48,741 bases of DNA from Chryseobacterium sp. Leaf394 (lineage in GTDB: Bacteria; Bacteroidota; Bacteroidia; Flavobacteriales; Weeksellaceae): positions 2,061,442 through 2,110,182 of the forward strand of contig NZ_LMQH01000011.1 of NCBI RefSeq assembly GCF_001424105.1, given 5' to 3'. Under the pieces are notes generated by a model, which searched no databases, was not told the DNA's origin, and was given only the letters and a program-made list of their open reading frames with translations. Shown here in pieces: positions 37,801 through 45,699 of the stretch. Position 1 is the stretch's first letter. Each line of letters begins with the position of its first letter. The position numbers were made by a program, and so were the translations under genes.

Positions 37801-38475
37801 AAAGATATTATAACATCTGACAATAAACCGTATGGATTACATAGAGCTAGAGAAGAGAGTTTTTTTAAAGAGAAAAAGATACTTGCATTAAGAAAATGCG
37901 CTGGAAGACCAGTATTTACTTATGCGGATTTTGATACTTATGTAGCAAGACCCTATTTGTTAATTAAGACTGACAGAATTGATCTTAAATATTTAACAGC
38001 CTTGCTCAATAGCAAATTGATTGCATTTTGGCTAAGAAATAAAGGCAAAATGCAGGGAAACAATTACCAAATAGATAAAGAACCTTTATTGAAGGTGCCA
38101 ATTGTGATAACAGATTGTGAAGACATAGTTGCTAAAATAGTTGATTATGTTCTACTTGTGCATCAACCTCGTAAGGAGCAGCTAATTAAATACATAAGCA
38201 ACGACTTGATCATTCATTCTCTGGAAGAAGTCATTGACCAGATATTTTACGAATTATATTTTGGTGACGAACTTGAAATGCAGGAGCTGAAGATTTTAAA
38301 GTATCTGAAAGACTTAAAACCGATATCAAGTAAATATGATGACAAGGACATAGAAATAGTGATTGGTTTCTACCACTGGCTACATGAACAGAAAAATCCA
38401 ATTCGTACCGCATTATTAAAAGCAAATATTGTAAGCAAGGATATTATTGGCGTTATCAATTCAACTATTACGTGA
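34804..38475 (+). CDS. Eco57I-like N6-adenine methyltransferase/restriction protein, 1223 aa
   Basis: The N-terminal ~150 residues look like a PD-(D/E)XK-type domain (TIELTDGKKIIILEVGIKKE, Glu67, then RSKVGFHNLTSKYI). The usual ExK reads E-V-G here, so activity is doubtful. The methyltransferase domain follows: GAYYTPKEVVHYM near 400, motif I DPAIGSGAFPMG near 461, IYGVDLERGAVDIARLRFWL, and motif IV NPPYIKEH near 717. A target-recognition-like region follows (CAGRPVFTYADF and KMQGNNYQIDKEPLLKVPI). It lies 7 bp after the SNF2 gene, and its stop overlaps the AAA ATPase start as TGATG, so the three are one operon. Its likely role is to mark self DNA for the system. Confidence 0.85.
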   Translation: MQEREIKNILSSSYDFEKWHKVIDYVFPKVNFERLIVQLDDNSDKTKYIHQKGTIELTDGKKIIILEVGIKKENNIARSKVGFHNLTSKYIDQANNHGILVFYVSEDKSHPNYRLSFICKQSKFKEDGSFEEFKTNPKRYTYLLGINEICTTAAKRLKELSTKKDGFDFKLEDVIEAFSVEKLNDEFFRRYKEQFHIFSNYLIEDEKIRYGVFGINKYEKQEDRIDNELPIRDFTKRLLGRLVFLYFLQRKGWMGVSAKTTGNEMIWKDGYKDFVYRLFKEAKYPEKFHSKYLSALFYETLNNENREGFVFLIDGNTPFIDGIKRCVPYLNGGLFENNFLKGNKVDFPTNLFKSLFEFLEQYNFTIDENSPEDHEVGIDPEMLGHIFENLLEDNRDKGAYYTPKEVVHYMSQQSIIAYLNHKLNSNSNDIEIFIKENKISNYIKKHITDLNILLREVKVCDPAIGSGAFPMGILKVIYSALQILHNIVDDPENFDEAQTKRDIIQNSIYGVDLERGAVDIARLRFWLALVVDEDEPQPLPNLDYKIVSGNSLIHRYSIDIELNEAFKQFNKKVKSKDYDNQKIKDLLNNRNVDLGFYKEIVNDFLNVSSTENKEVFRELISEIKDAFKTTFSNKEKDKLAIAKGAVEKLKAINLFGKISGTKSQIVDAEKKYQKLLNERNKIFSEKIYKNAFEWRFEFPNLLNDEGWFTGFDIVIGNPPYIKEHTNRKAFDGIRDSPYFIGKMDIWHFFACYFIDMLKNNGGIQCFIAQNNWITSSGASKLRSKILKETQMISFIDFGNYKVFQNAGIQTMIYVVKKVLSVPEKYDVHYSRLFVDNIDKTFLDFFLQSSVDTKHNNFEKINFEFIPENYFNGYITFANDANSNILRKIQSIQSTKLLSKEVASGIDFTQDFLSKKNADKLGNDFRVGNGVFALSDNELKNLELNDNEKELIRPYFTTEQFGRFFAKKENKYWLIYTGSNFKNADAIIPYPNIKKHLDHFKDIITSDNKPYGLHRAREESFFKEKKILALRKCAGRPVFTYADFDTYVARPYLLIKTDRIDLKYLTALLNSKLIAFWLRNKGKMQGNNYQIDKEPLLKVPIVITDCEDIVAKIVDYVLLVHQPRKEQLIKYISNDLIIHSLEEVIDQIFYELYFGDELEMQELKILKYLKDLKPISSKYDDKDIEIVIGFYHWLHEQKNPIRTALLKANIVSKDIIGVINSTIT

Positions 38476-40340
38476 TGAAAATAAAAGAGTTACAATTATA
38501 TAATTTTAAATTTTTCACCGACAAAGATAACATTCTTCCTATAGATAGTAAGAATGTTTTAATATGGGGCGAAAACGGAAGTGGTAAATCTTCCATTTAC
38601 TGGTCAATTTATACAATTTTACAATGTAGTTATAAAGATAACACAGGTATTGACGCATATTTTACAAACGGTCACGAGAAGAGTCTTAAAAATATTTTCG
38701 CAAGAAAAAATGCAAGATCTTTTGTAAAAATGACTTTAGATAATGGCAATTCTTACAGAATTGGCTACAATGATTATTCCGTAGTTGATAACGAGGAATT
38801 GCAACAAAGTGCTATCAGTACCGATTTTATTGATTATAATGCCCTTTCAACTTATCTCCGATTTATGCATCAACACATTCCGGATCAATTTGGTTTGTTT
38901 GAAGAGCAGCTTTTCAGGTTTATGCCTTTTAATGCTCCCGCTCCCTACAATGCCGCTCCACTTAAGATTGCATACTTTGATAAAGCTTGGGAAAAAGTAG
39001 ACAGTGATTTACAATTTGACCCTAGTACAAAAAAATATCCATCAGCAGGCTCTACGGCTTATGATAATTATAATGCATTAGTTACATCTTTTAATCTACA
39101 GTTGAAACAGGAGCTTGGATTGATGAACGTGAGAGCAAATGAATTACTTCAAAAAAAATTTGAATATCCAATTGAAATTGAGCTTGAATATTCTCCTTTT
39201 AAATTTGAAATTAATAGATCACGTACTAAATTTCAAAAAAATCGACCAACTATAATTCTAAAAATAAATGACTATTATGGGAAGAAAGATGCTGTTTCCC
39301 GTCCGCAATCGTTCTTAAACGAAGCAAAAAAAACGGCTATAGGCCTAGCTTTAAGACTGGCATTATTGGAAAGGAGGTTATTGGCAGATAAACTAAATGT
39401 TCTCGCTCTGGATGATTTACTTGTGAGTTTAGATATGAGCAATCGCCAAATAGTATTAAAACTTCTTTTAGAAGAATATCAACAAAATTATCAGTTACTA
39501 ATATTCACTCACGATAAGCAATTTTACAATCTTGCTAAACGAACTATAGAAACACAATATAAAAAAATAGATTGGTTATTTTGGGAAATGTATGAAAATA
39601 ATATTAACAAAAAACCTAAGCCATATTTTAAACCTGAAATAAATAGCATCTTAATTGCAGAAGATTTTTTAATTCAAAACGATTTTCCCGCAGCAGGTAT
39701 TTATTTGAGAAAAGAAATAGAAAGATTGCTTAAAGAACTCCTTCCCGAAAAATTTAAGAAAACTTCTAAAACAGAAGATGGTGTTACAAGAATGATTGAT
39801 AATAAATTGAATGATCAGATTATAGCACTAAAACATTTTTGTCAAGAAGAACATATTGATTACCTACCTTTCATTGATTTGAAAACGTACAAAGATTTAA
39901 TTCTTAACCCTTTGGCTCATAGTGATGATGAAACTCTTTTATTTAGGGATGAGATGAAAAAACTTATCGCAATTGTAAAGAAATTACAGAAAATTAAAAG
40001 AGGTAAGCAAATTCTAAGCTCAAATAAAAATATGAATTTCAGTCTTAATAAAGATAGTGGTGAATATTTTTCTGTAAGAATGAAAACGCAAGAAAAATTG
40101 GTACTTATCGAAGAGGAGGGGAAATCCCCAAGGATTTCAATTTATTGTAAATGCATTGTAAATGGTATTGACAATAACGGAGCAGTTGATAATAATGCAG
40201 AACAATTTGACACAGTTAAGGATGCTTATGACGAAATGTGTCGAAGATTTGTATATACAGCAACGGGTAACTTCTCAGAAGTATTTACTTATGACGGAAA
40301 AACGTTTGAAAATAGGCTATTAGATTTAGATATTCCTTAG
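38475..40340 (+). CDS. AAA/SMC-like ATPase of the defence operon
   Basis: About 621 residues from the ATG at 38475, which shares one base with the preceding stop. ABC/SMC-type ATPase features: KELQLYNFKFFTD at the N-terminus, Walker A GENGSGKSS near 32-40, Walker B-type LALDDLLVSLDM near 310 and H-loop FTHDKQFYN near 344. The middle is relatively short for an SMC arm. The C-terminal region has ILNPLAHSDDE near 476, as in HEPN-like tails of defence ATPases, but lacks the arginine of a catalytic Rx4-6H. OLD/RloC-like ATPases commonly sit with nucleases, so it likely senses or licenses the PLD/SNF2 and methyltransferase proteins. The 160 bp after it contain no clear terminator. Confidence 0.82.
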   Translation: MKIKELQLYNFKFFTDKDNILPIDSKNVLIWGENGSGKSSIYWSIYTILQCSYKDNTGIDAYFTNGHEKSLKNIFARKNARSFVKMTLDNGNSYRIGYNDYSVVDNEELQQSAISTDFIDYNALSTYLRFMHQHIPDQFGLFEEQLFRFMPFNAPAPYNAAPLKIAYFDKAWEKVDSDLQFDPSTKKYPSAGSTAYDNYNALVTSFNLQLKQELGLMNVRANELLQKKFEYPIEIELEYSPFKFEINRSRTKFQKNRPTIILKINDYYGKKDAVSRPQSFLNEAKKTAIGLALRLALLERRLLADKLNVLALDDLLVSLDMSNRQIVLKLLLEEYQQNYQLLIFTHDKQFYNLAKRTIETQYKKIDWLFWEMYENNINKKPKPYFKPEINSILIAEDFLIQNDFPAAGIYLRKEIERLLKELLPEKFKKTSKTEDGVTRMIDNKLNDQIIALKHFCQEEHIDYLPFIDLKTYKDLILNPLAHSDDETLLFRDEMKKLIAIVKKLQKIKRGKQILSSNKNMNFSLNKDSGEYFSVRMKTQEKLVLIEEEGKSPRISIYCKCIVNGIDNNGAVDNNAEQFDTVKDAYDEMCRRFVYTATGNFSEVFTYDGKTFENRLLDLDIP

Positions 40341-40501
40341 AAAAATGCTTCTGCAATCATCTTAATTAAATAATTGAAAAATAATTTAAATAACCAACAT
40401 TTATGCGGCAAAATTCTGAAATATAAAAACCTAATATATAATTGTAGAAAAATTTATTTCGGAGCAAAAAAATTATATATTGCTCCTAATAAAAAGTGTC
40501 A

Positions 40502-41650
40502 TCATCTAATATTTTTTTTATTTTTTATAATACTCTGAATTTCATATTCATTTTTTTCGCTAAATTTTAATAAGGAGAAAAGCTGAGTAACCATTTCAGC
40601 ATCTTTAAAAATCTCATTGAAGGCAGCAAAAGGAATGCTGTTTTCCTGAGAAATTTTTTGTGCTATTTTTTCCATTTCCGATATGAGCTTTTGCCTATCT
40701 GTTCTGTCAAGATGTGGATTTTTAAATCTTGCAAATTTGATTTCCTTCTGTAGACTATTAATTATAGAATCCAGATATTTTTTCTTTTCAGAAGCAAATA
40801 CGGTCGGATTGGATAATAGCACAGAGTTTTTGGTTTTGAAAAGATGAACTTGCTTTTTTAAATCATCCACCTTTGTATTGAGCTCAGTAATTTGTTGTGA
40901 TTTAGATTCCAACTCCGTTTTATGTTTTAGAATTGTGCTTTTATACGTTCGAAAAGCTCTTTCATAATTCTTAATGGTTTTGTCAGTCTTAATTTTTTTA
41001 AAACCTAGAAAATCATTTTCCTTGACAACCAGCTCCTCCGATTTCTTCGAACCCATCTCAGATTTCATCAAATGATATCTTTCTTCCAAAACTTTGAGAT
41101 CTTCTTCCTTTTGCCGAATCTTAAACTCAATCGCTTCTAATCTTCCTCTGGAACCCGAAATCCCTCTTTCCATATTCAGACATTCAGCTGTCAGATCCTG
41201 CATTTTTGAATAATGAAAAGATTGGTGTTTGAGTGTTTTACCAGTATCCAGATCCTGCCAGTCAGCTACCAAATGAGCGTGGTAATTGGGTTTCCATTCT
41301 TTAGTGTCTTTATCGGTATGACCTTCGTCTTTATGAATAGCAATCTGAAAAACACGAATTTTCAATTCTTCTTCCAGCCTCTTGGCTAAGTTCTGAAGTT
41401 CCAGCATCGTTGTGTCCTCTTTGATCACAACGACCGCTTCCCTGACTGGCATTGCATTCTTCTGCAATTTCCTTCCGGACTTTTCTTTGCAATAGGCTTC
41501 GATCTTTTGAATCCTGTCAGCTATTTTCTGTTCCATCCAATATTCATTCTTAGGCGTCAGATCTTTACGGATGTAATCAAAAGTTTTTTTTCTGAAATTA
41601 TGGGTTTCAGAGTCCGATTTGACTGCTTTGAAATTAATTGAAGTCTTCAC
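40502..41650 (-). CDS. MobV/Pre-type relaxase
   Basis: A 382-aa protein. The N-terminal ~180 residues form the relaxase: NYHAHLVADWQDLDTGKTLK near 122-141 holds the HxH metal motif typical of the Mob_Pre family, and QDLTAECLNMERG follows. From about 180 on it is a long coiled coil (RQKEEDLKVLEERYHLM; HKTELESKSQQITELNTKVD) with a basic end. The enzyme nicks oriT and pilots DNA during mobilisation by a helper conjugation system. No type IV secretion genes are present, so the element is mobilisable rather than self-transmissible. A 276-bp non-coding region with repeats lies upstream, the usual place for oriT in this family. Confidence 0.88.
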   Translation of the reverse strand: MKTSINFKAVKSDSETHNFRKKTFDYIRKDLTPKNEYWMEQKIADRIQKIEAYCKEKSGRKLQKNAMPVREAVVVIKEDTTMLELQNLAKRLEEELKIRVFQIAIHKDEGHTDKDTKEWKPNYHAHLVADWQDLDTGKTLKHQSFHYSKMQDLTAECLNMERGISGSRGRLEAIEFKIRQKEEDLKVLEERYHLMKSEMGSKKSEELVVKENDFLGFKKIKTDKTIKNYERAFRTYKSTILKHKTELESKSQQITELNTKVDDLKKQVHLFKTKNSVLLSNPTVFASEKKKYLDSIINSLQKEIKFARFKNPHLDRTDRQKLISEMEKIAQKISQENSIPFAAFNEIFKDAEMVTQLFSLLKFSEKNEYEIQSIIKNKKNIR

Positions 41651-41689
41651 CAGTTTTCATCTTTTAAGTTTGTGTTACATATTTCCAAT

Positions 41690-41900
41690 CAAAACCGTTG
41701 TATAAAAATTATACAGCAATTAATTTTACCTGCACATTTTTTACGCACCTTCGTTAATAGACCTGCGTATTTTTTATGCACGTTGTTTCCAGTCAAAGTA
41801 TGTATTTTACTCAGGTTAGAAGCCTCGCAGAGCGTATTTGAAACTTTGTTGGGAGGCACGACCTTCAAAGTTGCGAATGCGCTCCTAACTTCTGCGTGTA
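41690..41900. other. Candidate oriT region upstream of the relaxase
   Basis: In the 276-bp gap between the relaxase and the primase. TGCACATTTTTTACGCAC (41731-41748) and TGCGTATTTTTTATGCAC (41764-41781) are direct repeats 33 bp apart; GTATAA/TTATAC form a small hairpin at 41699-41713; AAGTT/AACTT flank a GC-rich segment near 41870. No nick-site consensus could be matched with certainty. ORFs across this region lack any coding signature. Confidence 0.5.
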
Positions 41901-41926
41901 GTTGGTAAAAAACACAGCACGTTTTA

Positions 41927-42922
41927 TCAGCGTTTCCTTTTAAAACCATTTGAATTTTTGATTACCGGATTCTGATCTCGTACTTTTTGTTTATCATGTT
42001 CTGGAAATTTTCCAGATTGTTTTCCAGATTGTTTTCCTGCCTTATTTGACACATTATTTTTAATCTTTTGGATCAAAAATTCGTTAAGATCTTTATGATT
42101 GGAATAAATTCCAGAATGATCTTTTGCCTCGGAAAAAGATCTTATGATCTCAGATCTGCATTTGATCCCTGCATTATCGTTGTCCAGAAAAAGATGGATA
42201 TCAGGATAGTTTTTAAGATGCTCTATGGATTTATTTAAAAGAGCAATCGAATTCATCACAAGGATATCTCCTGCAAAAGACTTTTGCAACTCGATAAAAG
42301 ACAAGGCATCCATAAAACCTTCAAAAACTGCTACACTTCTGACATCTCTATCTTGAATATTTGATTTATCCTGAATTTTGCTGCTGAGATCTATTATTGA
42401 AACATCTTTTTTCAATAATGAACCTTTGAAAAAAGCATTACGCAATTCAAAACCGCCAGATAAGTTCTCAAAACCAATGGCATAGAGTTTCTTACTGCCG
42501 ATGGTAAATCGTACTTCTTTTATATAATCATAGACCTTAGGACTTAATCCACGTCCCTGCAAATAGTGTTTCAGGTTAGGATTCTGGAGATCGAGTATCT
42601 CATCGATTCTGTAATTCGGTTCTGACTTCTTTACGTTTGGTAGCTGATGAAAAGAAGAAAAATTCTGCTTCTCTGCCCATATCAAAACTTCATTGACCGA
42701 AGTGTTCAGATATTTCTTCATAAAGTCGGTGTTATTCCCACCGACACCTTCTGAATGAAGATACCAGGCATTAATTCTTTTATCCAATTTGAAAGAGGCT
42801 TGGGATTCTCTGGCAAAAGGATTGAGATACCAAGCTTCTTTTTCATTTTGTTTCGTGGGAAGGTGTCCGAGAGAAAGGAGGACTTCTTCCAACGATATGC
42901 TGTTAAATTGTTTACAGTTCAT
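41927..42922 (-). CDS. TOPRIM-domain primase-like protein
   Basis: A 331-aa protein resembling the small DnaG-like primases of Bacteroidota mobilisable elements. The N-terminus is a CHC2-type zinc-finger-like fold in which most cysteines are absent (PFARESQASFKLDKRINAWY followed by HSEGVGGNNTDF). The TOPRIM core has VAVFEGFMDALSF near 197-209 (catalytic Glu) and LFLDNDNAG near 242-250 (the DxDxG-like motif). The end is basic and repetitive (KQSGKQSGK). It probably primes the complementary strand during transfer or element replication. It is transcribed in the same direction as the relaxase and the VapE-like gene upstream. Confidence 0.85.
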   Translation of the reverse strand: MNCKQFNSISLEEVLLSLGHLPTKQNEKEAWYLNPFARESQASFKLDKRINAWYLHSEGVGGNNTDFMKKYLNTSVNEVLIWAEKQNFSSFHQLPNVKKSEPNYRIDEILDLQNPNLKHYLQGRGLSPKVYDYIKEVRFTIGSKKLYAIGFENLSGGFELRNAFFKGSLLKKDVSIIDLSSKIQDKSNIQDRDVRSVAVFEGFMDALSFIELQKSFAGDILVMNSIALLNKSIEHLKNYPDIHLFLDNDNAGIKCRSEIIRSFSEAKDHSGIYSNHKDLNEFLIQKIKNNVSNKAGKQSGKQSGKFPEHDKQKVRDQNPVIKNSNGFKRKR

Positions 42923-42946
42923 TTTTGCTATGTTTTTAATTAAATA

Positions 42947-43114
42947 CTTACCTAGTTACCAATCTGTTGATCATCAAATCAATGATCCTCTTTTTGTGAC
43001 TACCTGGATCTACCTACTTACCCAATGTTATTATAGAGGTAACTTAGGTAGCTTGAGAATTCTCTACTTACCTAATTAAAATATTTACATTGTGTCACTT
43101 AAAGCTCTTAGGTA
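42947..43114. repeat. Iteron-like TACCT/AGGTA repeats between primase and VapE-like genes; candidate replication origin
   Basis: The 216-bp gap has seven copies of TACCT or its complement (42949, 43001, 43011, 43037, 43046, 43069, 43110). Several extend to ACTTACCTA or TTAGGTAG, in both orientations. The flanking genes are replication proteins, so this could be the origin or a binding array for the VapE-like protein. Chance would give far fewer copies in such a length. Confidence 0.5.
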
Positions 43115-43138
43115 GGTTGGTAGAATAATTCTGTGTAA

Positions 43139-44305
43139 TTATTTTATGGTCTTTAATCGGATGAGGTAACCATAGATCTGTCTTTGTGGATGTTTGACCC
43201 TTGGAAATTTGAAAGAAGATAAAGCTCTCCCGATCTTTAAATGATTTAACCGGACACCGTGAGAATTCAGATCGATCATCACTTCTGTTGCGGTCATAAA
43301 TTCTTCCAGATGATCGGAAGGTTCATAGAACTTGTTCACGATCTCCTGTTCCAGGGTCATTTGCGTAAATCTTTCATTGCGTTTTTCATTCTCCAGAATA
43401 TCTGTTACAGAGAGTTCCGGATTGTAATTTTTCCTTTTAAAAGCATTGAAGTAGGCTTGAGCCCAAACCTTGTCAATATCGATCTCAGAGGAATAATTGA
43501 AGTTGATCTTTTCGATCACTTCGAAAATGATCCACCTGACACTTCCTGAATCATCAGTTAAAAAATCTGTTTTATTGGTAGAACCAACAAAGCTGCATAT
43601 CCGCTCCAGGTATTCTGATTTCCTTGCGTAAGGCAATCTCTCGTTGATATGAGTTTTCGATATATAGGCCTTCAAAGAATTAATGTCTGCTTTGGCCAGA
43701 ACTGACAATTCATCCAGATTGATGATCAGATTCTTGCACAATTTAATCCTGCTGTCTTTGTCCAGACCGATATCTTCAGAAATGTAATTCATCAGTTTTC
43801 CAGGAATGAAAAATCTTAAAAAAGTTGATTTTCCACTATTCTGGATGGCATTCGCAAGAACCAGACAATGTTTGTTTATCCTTTCTTTTTCCAAAGCACA
43901 GAGTACTGCTCTGGTAAACCATTTTTCAGTATGATAGAAAAATGAAGCGTCATCATTGGTTTTCACATAAGAACAAAGCTTCCTGATATGATCTTCACCA
44001 TCCCAATCTTCCAGACTTTTAAAATATTCTGAAATAGGATTATACTGTTCGATCAAATGACTTCTGACCAGGATCTCCAGTTTATTGATCGGGATATCAA
44101 TTCCTGACTGAATAAGTTCGATAAACAGTGAGTTCAAATTAAGATCTGACCATTTCTTATCTGAACTCAGTTTGATTTCAAACTCCAGAGATATGGTATT
44201 AAATCGAATGGAATATTTAGAATTGAGATAATTCAATGCCCGGTCAAAGATGGTTTTAGTTTCTGTACCGGTCTGATACAGCGTTTTATTCTCTTCCATA
44301 AACAT
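43139..44305 (-). CDS. VapE-like P-loop ATPase (replicative helicase-like)
   Basis: A 388-aa protein. LEDWDGEDHIRKLCSY near 93 is the W-D-G box seen ahead of the ATPase in the VapE family. Walker A is NSGKSTFLRFF near 156-166; LIINLDELSVL near 194 is Walker B; FVGSTNKTDFLTDDSGSVRW near 240 is the sensor region. This family supplies helicase or initiator activity in phages, satellites and mobilisable elements. An ATG two codons downstream (44299) is an equally good start. An iteron-like array lies directly downstream. Confidence 0.82.
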   Translation of the reverse strand: MFMEENKTLYQTGTETKTIFDRALNYLNSKYSIRFNTISLEFEIKLSSDKKWSDLNLNSLFIELIQSGIDIPINKLEILVRSHLIEQYNPISEYFKSLEDWDGEDHIRKLCSYVKTNDDASFFYHTEKWFTRAVLCALEKERINKHCLVLANAIQNSGKSTFLRFFIPGKLMNYISEDIGLDKDSRIKLCKNLIINLDELSVLAKADINSLKAYISKTHINERLPYARKSEYLERICSFVGSTNKTDFLTDDSGSVRWIIFEVIEKINFNYSSEIDIDKVWAQAYFNAFKRKNYNPELSVTDILENEKRNERFTQMTLEQEIVNKFYEPSDHLEEFMTATEVMIDLNSHGVRLNHLKIGRALSSFKFPRVKHPQRQIYGYLIRLKTIK

Positions 44306-44375
44306 TTGGGATTGTGGAAACGGAACAAATAACTTTTATATCTGAACTCTACTTCCAGGTAAAACAAACATCTAA

Positions 44376-44401
44376 AACCTAACTGCTGCCACAGTCAGGT
44401 T
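44376..44401 (-). terminator. Hairpin directly after the excisionase-like gene
   Basis: AACCTAACTG (44376-44385) and CAGTCAGGTT (44392-44401) form a 10-bp stem (one G-T on the minus strand) immediately behind the stop codon, followed on the minus strand by TTTTAG. It would also work on the + strand, where a longer T-run follows. Likely a terminator or an attenuator before the VapE-like gene. Confidence 0.65.
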
Positions 44402-44683
44402 TTATTTTTTACGCAAAGAAAATTCTATGGCTTCCTGTTGAATTTCATCATTTGATTTATGACTGTTTTTCAACAGCCATTCATCAATTTTTGTTCGTTC
44501 AAAGAATAGAACTTTCCCATTAGGTTTAGAAAAAGGAAGACTGTTAGTATGAACTAATTTATAGATATAGGATTTTTTAAATCCTGTATAATCTGAAAGT
44601 TCTTCAACATTAAGAATAGATTTGAGACCGACAATATGCTTTTCAATTCGGCTCAGCTTGTGAAGGATGATTTCGTTTTCCAT
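44402..44683 (-). CDS. Excisionase-family helix-turn-helix protein
   Basis: A 93-aa protein with the MerR/excisionase-type winged HTH: LNVEELSDYTGFKKSYIYKL near 24-43, then NSLPFSKPNGKVLFFERTKI and DEWL near 65-68. The N-terminal 20 residues form a helix. Such proteins bend att DNA for excision or control the element's replication genes. Because it sits ahead of the VapE-like gene and not next to the integrase, control of replication/mobilisation is as likely as excision. Confidence 0.85.
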   Translation of the reverse strand: MENEIILHKLSRIEKHIVGLKSILNVEELSDYTGFKKSYIYKLVHTNSLPFSKPNGKVLFFERTKIDEWLLKNSHKSNDEIQQEAIEFSLRKK

Positions 44684-44807
44684 TGCTTTACTATTTTAAA
44701 ATTTGTGTGGCAAAGGAAAACAAATGACAATGTCATTAAAATACTCGGATAGTCAAAACGCCTTTTAATAAAGGGTTTTACAGTATAGAATTTGAATATG
44801 ATCGATT

Positions 44808-45608
44808 TTACAAAACGAAATTGGTGTATGCACTGTTTAAGCTGCCATACGGAATCTGAGAAATTTCTCCTTTCTCATACTTTACAAAGTTTGCTATTAT
44901 GAAGTCCATTAAGCTTCGTCTTTTTGCTCTCTCGAATTTGATGTCGCCACCCTCAAGAACAGAATGTAGCAGAGAGAATAATTCGGTGTAGGTGATTACA
45001 TTTTTTCCAGATGTCCCGATCCATTTAATTTTATTCTCAACCTCTTCTCCTTTCAACAGCTCTTCAAGATCGCCCAATGAACTCTCCTCAACATTTTTAG
45101 TATTTGATCTGATGACCTCCTCAATTTCGGATATTTTCATTTGGCGTAGCGAGACACTTTGAGTGACAAAATTCTTGATTTCAGGCAGAAGCGCAGATTC
45201 AAATCTTTTGGTCCAGATCAATCTTCCAAGCATCACAGCACCAACTACCAAATAGAACAGAATGGACAGCCGATAGAAGAATAGGACATATTGATTGGAA
45301 ATCGAAATGTCTTTCAGCGTCATCAATAAAATACCGAAATAGATAATGTAGATAAAAATTCGAGGTCTTTCGATCCGCGCGACCCACCATTTACGATCAA
45401 TGCAAAAAAAATAGTAGAGAATCCATTTTATGTTTACTTTACAGAAAGGGTAAAGAATAAAAACAACTAAAACCAGCGCAATTATTTTAAATAAAGGAAC
45501 CCTTAAGTTGAAAGGAATGAGATAAACTCCCAGTAGCGTTACTAGCGAAATAACAAACGAAACCAGAATTAATAAGGTTGGTCTGCTTTCTAAATTTATT
45601 TTTCTCAT
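44808..45608 (-). CDS. Membrane protein with four predicted transmembrane helices
   Basis: A 266-aa protein. Four apolar segments in the first ~130 residues: LLILVSFVISLVTLLGVYLI, PLFKIIALVLVVFILYPF, IFIYIIYFGILLMTL and LSILFYLVVGAVMLGRLI. The last ~130 residues are soluble and charged (ISEIEEVIRSNTKNVEESSL; KRRSLMDFIIANFVKYEKGE). Function not recognised. Its 5' end and upstream flank are duplicated as a decayed fragment next to the integrase (47344-47422), implying that it once followed the integrase directly. Confidence 0.75.
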   Translation of the reverse strand: MRKINLESRPTLLILVSFVISLVTLLGVYLIPFNLRVPLFKIIALVLVVFILYPFCKVNIKWILYYFFCIDRKWWVARIERPRIFIYIIYFGILLMTLKDISISNQYVLFFYRLSILFYLVVGAVMLGRLIWTKRFESALLPEIKNFVTQSVSLRQMKISEIEEVIRSNTKNVEESSLGDLEELLKGEEVENKIKWIGTSGKNVITYTELFSLLHSVLEGGDIKFERAKRRSLMDFIIANFVKYEKGEISQIPYGSLNSAYTNFVL

Positions 45609-45699
45609 ATTTCAATATTTATCTAAAAAAAATCTTTTATAATCACATCTTACAATCGACCAGGTTTATAAAAATTTGTGCAGATGTTTACACTAACTT

